Source of the DNA: an uncultured Streptomyces sp.
Lineage (GTDB): Bacteria; Actinomycetota; Actinomycetes; Streptomycetales; Streptomycetaceae
NCBI RefSeq assembly: GCF_947488945.1
Contig: NZ_CANLBS010000002.1
Location: forward strand, 124,001 to 188,000
DNA: 64,000 nucleotides
Reading direction: 5' to 3'
The position numbers and the translations under genes were made by a program. The notes under the pieces were generated by a model. It made no database searches. It was not told the origin of the DNA and was given only the letters and a program-made list of their open reading frames with translations. Positions 59,340 through 64,000 of the stretch are shown here, piece by piece. Every line of letters begins with the position of its first letter. The stretch's first letter is position 1.

Positions 59340-60185
59340 TCAGAGGCCGGTCCAGAACCCCACGAGCGCCGCCGCCGTCTCGGCCGGGCGACCGGTGTTG
59401 GGGGAGTGCTCGGCGCCCGCGACGACCGTCCGCCGCGCGGAGAGCCGGTGCGCCATGGTGTCCAGCAGCTCCACCGGCCAGACGTCGTCGCTCTCGCCGG
59501 AGATCACATGGACGGGCAGACCGGTCGCGGCCAGCTCGTCCACCCGGTCCGGCTCGGTGCACAACTGGGTTCCGGTGGCGACGAGTTGGGCGGGGTTGTG
59601 GCGCAACCAGCGCAGCCGCAGCCCTTCGCCGTCCCCGGTGTCGGCGTCCTCGGGCGGGTCGAGCAGCCGCATGGCCTGCCAGACCTCGGCCATGGTCAGC
59701 ACGTCCAGCGCGTCGCTGAGCATCTTGACCTTGTCCTGCTGCGCCGGGGCGATCTCGGCGGGCCCGGAGGACATCAGGGTCAGCGAGCGGAACGCGGTCG
59801 GCGCCCGCAGGACGGCGGCGCGGGCGATCTGGCCGCCGAGGGAGTGGCCCAGCAGGTGCGGCGGCCCGCCGCCGTTCAGGGCGGCCGCCTGCGCCAGTAC
59901 GTCCTGCGCCAGCCCGGCCTGCGCGTACGCCGCCCGGTCGTCCGGCCCCGCGCTCTCGTACTGGCCGCGGCCGTCCACCGCGACCGTGCGGAAACCCGCC
60001 AGCGCGAGCGGCTCGAGCAACGCGACGAAGTCCTCCTTGCTGCCGGTGTAGCCCGGCAGCATGAGCACCGTCCCGCGCGGCGGGGCGGACGGCGCGGCGT
60101 CGAGTACGGCGAAGTCCCCGCGCGCGGTCCGCAGCGTACGGGGGCGGGCGCAGGGGGGCGGGGCGAAGGTGGACGGGCGGCTCAT
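59340..60185 (-). CDS. Alpha/beta hydrolase
   Basis: This 281-residue protein starts at ATG 60183-60185. It has the full triad: Ser in GHSLGG (about 114-119), Asp in GESDDVWP and His in EHSPNTGRP. The oxyanion region is MLPGYTGSKEDFVALLEPLALAGFRTVAVDGRGQYES. A cap segment lies between about 150 and 215. It is a cytoplasmic esterase- or lactonase-like enzyme of unknown substrate. A strong hairpin separates it from the helicase gene upstream. Confidence 0.9.
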   Translation of the reverse strand: MSRPSTFAPPPCARPRTLRTARGDFAVLDAAPSAPPRGTVLMLPGYTGSKEDFVALLEPLALAGFRTVAVDGRGQYESAGPDDRAAYAQAGLAQDVLAQAAALNGGGPPHLLGHSLGGQIARAAVLRAPTAFRSLTLMSSGPAEIAPAQQDKVKMLSDALDVLTMAEVWQAMRLLDPPEDADTGDGEGLRLRWLRHNPAQLVATGTQLCTEPDRVDELAATGLPVHVISGESDDVWPVELLDTMAHRLSARRTVVAGAEHSPNTGRPAETAAALVGFWTGL

Positions 60186-60235
60186 GCCACGAGGTTAAGG
60201 GGTGGCCGGTCGCGCGGCGGGTGCGGGCATGCGCG

Positions 60236-60295
60236 ACGGCCCCGCCCCCGGCGCCGGTGCCGTGGGCCGGCATCGGTGTCGTGGGGCGGGGCCGT
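60236..60295 (-). terminator. Terminator after the DEAD-box helicase gene
   Basis: A perfect 13-bp stem (60236-60248 with 60283-60295) lies 27 bases downstream of the helicase stop on the minus strand, with a structured 34-base loop. Confidence 0.72.
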
Positions 60296-60321
60296 CAGGG
60301 GATCCTGCGGACCGGGGCGGA

Positions 60322-62457
60322 TCAGCCCTCGGTCGACTGCACCTCGGTCTTCGGCCGGGTCGCACGGCGGCGGCGCGGCTTCGCCGGGGCGGCCTCGGCC
60401 TCGGCCGGCGCGGCGGCTGCGCCCACGGCGGCCTCCGCGGCCTCCGCGGCGGGGGCCCGGCGGGTGCGGCGGCGCGGCTTCTCCTCGGCCGGGTCCGCGG
60501 CGGCGGACTTCGGCGCGGACGCCGCCCGCGTCTCCGTCTTCGGCTGGGCGGCCGTACGGGGGCGACGGGTACGCGAACGGGTCTCCGGCTCGGGCTCCGA
60601 GGCGGGGGCGATCTGGAAGTCGACCTCGTCCTCGGCCGGCTTCACGACCCGGGCGCGGCGGCGCGGCCGGGTGACCGGCGCGGTCTCTTCGGCGGTGCCG
60701 GCCGCACCCGCGACCGTCTGGAACTCGGGTGCCGCCACGGCCGTCTTCGCGGGAGAGCGGCGACGGCGGGCCTTCGGCTCGGCGACCGGCTCGGCCGGAG
60801 CGTCGACGGCCGGAGCGATGACCGGGGCGACAGGGGCCTCGGCCACGGCCGCGGCCACGTCCGGCTTCTCCGCCACGGCCACTGCGGCCTCGGCGGCGAC
60901 GCCCTCGGCCACGCCCACCCGGCCGCGACGGCGGCGGCGCGGCGTGCGCGTCTCCGGCGCGGAGCCGGCCTCGGCGGCCGGAGCCGCTTCGGTGGCCGGA
61001 GCCGCCTCGGTGGCGGGCGCCGGGACGGTCACGGTGTTCTCGACGGCGCCGGTCCCGGTCTCCGTCGAGCCGCCACGGGTGCGGCGGCGCTGGCGCGGCG
61101 TGCGGGCCGGGCGCTCCTCGCGCTCGCGGGCAGGGGCGGCGGCGGGACCGGAGGACGACTTGCGTCCCCGGCCACCCGTCTCGCCCAGGTCCTCCAGCTC
61201 CTCGGCGCGCAGACCCGCGCGGGTCCGCTCGGAACGGGGCAGCACGCCCTTGGTACCGGCCGGGATGCCCAGGTCCTCGAAGAGGTGCGCCGAGGTGGAG
61301 TACGTCTCCGGCGGGTCCGGGAACTTCAGGTCCAGCGCCTTGTTGATGAGCTGCCAGCGCGGGATGTCGTCCCAGTCGACCAGCGTGACCGCGGTGCCCT
61401 TGGCGCCGGCGCGGCCGGTGCGGCCGATGCGGTGCAGGTAGGTCTTCTCGTCCTCGGGGGACTGGTAGTTGATGACGTGCGTCACACCCTCGACGTCGAT
61501 GCCGCGGGCGGCGACGTCGGTGCAGACGAGGACGTCGACCTTGCCGTTGCGGAAGGCGCGCAGCGCCTGCTCGCGGGCGCCCTGGCCGAGGTCGCCGTGG
61601 ACCGCGCCGGAGGCGAAGCCGCGCTTTTCGAGCTGCTCCGCGATGTCGGCGGCGGTGCGCTTGGTGCGGCAGAAGATCATCACGAGTCCGCGGCCGTCGG
61701 CCTGGAGGATGCGCGAGACCATCTCGGGCTTGTCCATGTTGTGGGCGCGGTAGACGAACTGCGTCGTGTTCTTGACGGTCGTCCCCTCGTCGTCCGGCGA
61801 GGTGGCGTTGATGTGCGTCGGCTGCGACATGTAGCGGCGCGCCAGGCTGATGACGGCGCCGGGCATGGTGGCCGAGAACAGCATCGACTGGCGCTTGGCC
61901 GGCAGCATCGTCATGATGCGCTCGACGTCCGGCAGGAAGCCCAGGTCGAGCATCTCGTCGGCCTCGTCGAGGACGAGGGCGCGGATGTGCGAGAGGTCCA
62001 GCTTGCGCTGGCCGGCCAGGTCCAGCAGGCGGCCGGGCGTGCCGACGACGATGTCGACGCCCTTCTTGAGTGCCTCGACCTGCGGCTCGTAGGCGCGTCC
62101 GCCGTAGATCGCCTGCACGCGCACGTTGCGCACCTTGCCGGCGGTCAGCAGGTCGTTGGTGACCTGCTGGCACAGCTCGCGGGTGGGCACGACGACGAGC
62201 GCCTGCGGCGCGTCGGTGAGCTTGTCGGGCGCGGCGCGGCCCGCCTCGACGTCGGCGGGGACGGTGACGCGCTCCAGCAGGGGCAGACCGAAACCGAGGG
62301 TCTTGCCGGTGCCGGTCTTGGCCTGGCCGATGACGTCACTGCCGGAGAGCGCTACGGGGAGCGTCATCTCCTGGATGGGGAACGGGGTCAGGATGCCGAC
62401 GGCTTCGAGGGCTTCGGCCGTCTCGGGGAGGATCCCGAGGTCGCGGAAAGTAGTCAG
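60322..62457 (-). CDS. DEAD-box RNA helicase with long Arg/Ala-rich tail, apparent CTG start
   Basis: This helicase has 711 residues if started at CTG 62455-62457 (TTFRDLGILPETAEALEAVG). That gives the complete Q-motif (TPFPIQ, 24-29). The first ATG (62367) lies beyond it, and no ATG, GTG or TTG occurs in frame after the upstream stop. Motifs: AKTGTGKT, PTRELCQQ, TPGRLLD, DEAD in VLDEADEMLD, SAT, TDVAARGIDV and HRIGRTGRAG. Residues from about 420 on alternate PRRRRRGR-type basic patches with Ala/Glu/Pro, an RNA-binding disordered tail. It is an RhlE/CshA-type enzyme acting in ribosome assembly or mRNA decay. Confidence 0.9.
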   Translation of the reverse strand: MTTFRDLGILPETAEALEAVGILTPFPIQEMTLPVALSGSDVIGQAKTGTGKTLGFGLPLLERVTVPADVEAGRAAPDKLTDAPQALVVVPTRELCQQVTNDLLTAGKVRNVRVQAIYGGRAYEPQVEALKKGVDIVVGTPGRLLDLAGQRKLDLSHIRALVLDEADEMLDLGFLPDVERIMTMLPAKRQSMLFSATMPGAVISLARRYMSQPTHINATSPDDEGTTVKNTTQFVYRAHNMDKPEMVSRILQADGRGLVMIFCRTKRTAADIAEQLEKRGFASGAVHGDLGQGAREQALRAFRNGKVDVLVCTDVAARGIDVEGVTHVINYQSPEDEKTYLHRIGRTGRAGAKGTAVTLVDWDDIPRWQLINKALDLKFPDPPETYSTSAHLFEDLGIPAGTKGVLPRSERTRAGLRAEELEDLGETGGRGRKSSSGPAAAPAREREERPARTPRQRRRTRGGSTETGTGAVENTVTVPAPATEAAPATEAAPAAEAGSAPETRTPRRRRRGRVGVAEGVAAEAAVAVAEKPDVAAAVAEAPVAPVIAPAVDAPAEPVAEPKARRRRSPAKTAVAAPEFQTVAGAAGTAEETAPVTRPRRRARVVKPAEDEVDFQIAPASEPEPETRSRTRRPRTAAQPKTETRAASAPKSAAADPAEEKPRRRTRRAPAAEAAEAAVGAAAAPAEAEAAPAKPRRRRATRPKTEVQSTEG

Positions 62458-62851
62458 GGTTCTGCCTCTTCTGTGAGACGCGGACCGAGGCGAACGCTGG
62501 GGGTCGTACCGTGCCGGGGTTGGTCATCCGGCCCTGTGGGAGGGCGCGGGTGGCGCGGGACCACTGCCGTCGCTCGAGCGCTCGTGCCGCTGAGGGGGCC
62601 CCTCATATGCGTCGCACGTGATGTGCGACCCACGCGGAGGGCTGTCGGGTCGGAGCCGATCGGGCCACCGACCGGGCATCCTCATTCAAGGTCGCGCTTC
62701 CGGCACAGCAGTGCACAGCAATGCTCAGTAAGCGCATTACCACTGTACCCCGGAATCGCGCACACGTGTCGGGCGAATTCATCGGAACGGTGTGGTGCCG
62801 GTGACCGACCGGCCCCGGGAGCAGGTGCGGAAGCGGGCTATTCTGCGCTGC
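62458..62851. other. 394-bp divergent region, helicase 5' leader
   Basis: No gene is seen. Between 62571 and 62629 there are several inverted repeats: CGCTCGAGCG (62571-62580), GAGGGG/CCCCTC (62593-62604) and GTCGCAC-N5-GTGCGAC (62611-62629). They would form hairpins in a long helicase leader. The direct repeat CAGCARTGC lies at about 62706-62724. Both divergent promoters must lie to the right of this. Confidence 0.5.
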
Positions 62852-63598
62852 ATGGAGACGCCTGACAACGCCACTGAATCAGCCGACGAGGCCGCCGCGC
62901 CGACCCGGATCGCCGCCCAGGACTGGGCCACGGCCGCCGCGGACCCGCAGTACCGCGCCGCCGTCGTCGATCTTCTCGGCGCCCTCGCCTACGGCGAACT
63001 CGCGGCCTTCGAGCGCCTCGCGGAAGACGCGAAACTCGCGCCGACACTCGGCGACAAGGCGGCTCTGGCGAAGATGGCCTCCGCCGAATTCCATCATTTC
63101 GAGCAGCTCACCGACCGCCTCACCGCGATCGAGGTGGATCCGGCGGCCGCCATGGAGCCCTTCGCCAAGCCGCTCGACGCCTTCCACCGCCAGACCGCCC
63201 CGTCGGACTGGCTGGAGGGCCTGGTCAAGGCGTACGTGGGCGACTCGATCGCGAGCGACTTCTACCGCGAGGTGGCCGCCCGGCTCGACACCGACACCCG
63301 CTCGCTGGTGCTGGCGGTGCTGGACGACACCGGGCACGGGAACTTCGCCGTGGAGAAGGTGCGCGGCGCGATCGAGGCCGAGCCGCGCGTCGGCGGCCGG
63401 CTGGCGCTCTGGGCGCGGCGGCTGATGGGCGAGGCGCTGTCGCAGGCCCAGCGGGTGGTCGCCGAGCGCGACGCGCTGTCGACCATGCTGGTCGGCGGGG
63501 TCGCGGACGGCTTCGACCTCGCCGAGGTCGGCCGGATGTTCTCCCGCATCACCGAGGCCCACACCAAGCGGATGGCCGCGCTCGGACTGGCCGCGTAA
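62852..63598 (+). CDS. Ferritin-like (MiaE_2-type) protein
   Basis: This 248-residue protein starts at ATG 62852 (METPDNATESADEAAAP). A four-helix bundle carries YGELAAFERLAEDA and MASAEFHHFEQLTDRL, the Glu and Glu-x2-His motifs of a di-iron site. A second pair of helices (VGDSIASDFYREVAARL and LDDTGHGNFAVEKVRGAI) supplies further Glu/Asp and His. Relatives are grouped with tRNA hydroxylase MiaE, but actinomycete members are uncharacterised. It is divergent from the helicase. Confidence 0.87.
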   Translation: METPDNATESADEAAAPTRIAAQDWATAAADPQYRAAVVDLLGALAYGELAAFERLAEDAKLAPTLGDKAALAKMASAEFHHFEQLTDRLTAIEVDPAAAMEPFAKPLDAFHRQTAPSDWLEGLVKAYVGDSIASDFYREVAARLDTDTRSLVLAVLDDTGHGNFAVEKVRGAIEAEPRVGGRLALWARRLMGEALSQAQRVVAERDALSTMLVGGVADGFDLAEVGRMFSRITEAHTKRMAALGLAA

Positions 63599-63612
63599 CC
63601 GTCCGGAACGCG

Positions 63613-63643
63613 CCGATCGCGTCGGCCGGGCCGACGCGATCGG
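63613..63643. terminator. Strong bidirectional terminator
   Basis: CCGATCGCGTCGGCC (63613-63627) is perfectly complementary to 63629-63643, 15 bases after the ferritin-like gene and before the convergent membrane protein. Confidence 0.82.
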
Positions 63644-63687
63644 GGTGGTCGCGGGAGGCGACCGGCGGTCCTGGAGAAGGCGCTCCG

Positions 63688-63960
63688 CTACTGCGCGGCG
63701 GCCGACCTGATGTTCCGTCGGGCGCGCGGCCGGATCAGCAACGAGAGCGTGATCGCGCCGACCAGCACCGCGCAGACCAGGGTGACGGGCAGGTGGCCGG
63801 AGCCGAGGGTGGAGCGGGTCAGGTACACGCCGAACAGGGTCCCCAGGGCGCCCGCGGCATAGACCGTCCGGCCGCTCGGAAGGCGGCCGGGAAGTGTGTG
63901 CAGTGCGGCCCAGGCCAGGGCGAGGCCGAGCACGACGGAGCCGAAGGATTCCCAGAACAC
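63688..63960 (-). CDS. Small membrane protein, hypothetical
   Basis: This 90-residue protein starts at GTG 63958-63960 with GAGGTGAT upstream. Three hydrophobic segments are predicted (FGSVVLGLALAWAALHTL, TVYAAGALGTLFGVYLT, LPVTLVCAVLVGAITLSLLI), then a basic tail (RPRARRNIR). No family is recognised; the arrangement is common in Streptomyces. It is convergent with the ferritin-like gene. Confidence 0.72.
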   Translation of the reverse strand: MFWESFGSVVLGLALAWAALHTLPGRLPSGRTVYAAGALGTLFGVYLTRSTLGSGHLPVTLVCAVLVGAITLSLLIRPRARRNIRSAAAQ

Positions 63961-64000
63961 GGAAGATCACCTCGTGGGGGTCTGTGGCGGGATGTCCGCT

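Noticed and set aside
60202..62865. Long plus-strand ORF opposite the helicase
   Set aside because: The helicase on the minus strand has full DEAD-box motifs; the opposite frame is low-complexity Arg/Gly/Leu and is open only because of GC bias.

Overview
The window is high-GC actinomycete chromosome, very probably Streptomyces. Third codon positions are almost all G or C, and GTG and TTG starts are common. Genes for mycothiol (mshB), 7Fe ferredoxin and tatB are present, and Pro/Gly/Ala-rich secreted proteins abound. From memory, much of the gene order matches a backbone conserved in actinobacteria, for example Mycobacterium tuberculosis Rv1170-Rv1239: mshB / DUF6113 / fdxA-dapC / dapE / LOG protein / folP2 / DivIVA-like / tag / DUF3117 / O-methyltransferase / sigE / anti-sigma / htrA / tatB / mrp / DUF1003 / MgtE-N-CBS / corA. 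No tRNA, rRNA, CRISPR array, insertion sequence or prophage was seen.

Layout. 1-5.4 kb: the start of an S9 peptidase running off the left edge, a small membrane protein, mshB and a DUF6113 protein with overlapping stop and start, and a membrane-anchored PG_binding_4 protein. 5.6-10.8 kb is accessory: a VOC protein, a gene split by an apparent frameshift, a membrane alpha/beta hydrolase and a Tat-exported phospholipase C with a PHO-box-like sequence upstream. 11.1-23.8 kb: an unusual Pst-type ABC locus. It has PstC with a repeat-built N-terminus, PstA, a membrane-anchored PstS with an Asp-to-Glu change in the oxyanion pocket, a very large anchored PstS-like protein, a third secreted binding protein, an LAxTG surface protein, a sortase-fold protein lacking all three catalytic residues, and PstB behind seven 11-bp repeats. 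Strong hairpins split the locus into separately tunable units. 23.8-38 kb: SirB1-like and GNAT proteins, fdxA, dapC, a fused HTH/MarR regulator divergent from a DUF4097 protein, a lysozyme-like protein, dapE, a LOG protein, folP, a DivIVA-like protein, tag, an enoyl-CoA hydratase, DUF3117 and an O-methyltransferase.

37.3-47.3 kb: the cell-envelope stress block sigE / anti-sigma / htrA / tatB, then a gene whose start codon lies in a 14-bp inverted repeat, mrp, and a DUF1003/MgtE-N-CBS pair suggesting magnesium sensing, then a lipoprotein. 47.4-53.8 kb: an aldo/keto reductase-cupin-aldo/keto reductase cluster, VOC proteins and corA. The corA leader carries a 19-codon upstream ORF and an attenuator-like long-range stem. 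54-64 kb: an MFS exporter with an AT-rich operator, DUF6758, PHP and MarC proteins, a 50-residue protein, a NYN nuclease, an alpha/beta hydrolase, a DEAD-box helicase that appears to start at CTG, a ferritin-like protein and a small membrane protein.

The best candidate for an undescribed system is the 11.6-23.8 kb Pst/LAxTG/pseudo-sortase locus. The corA leader peptide is second.
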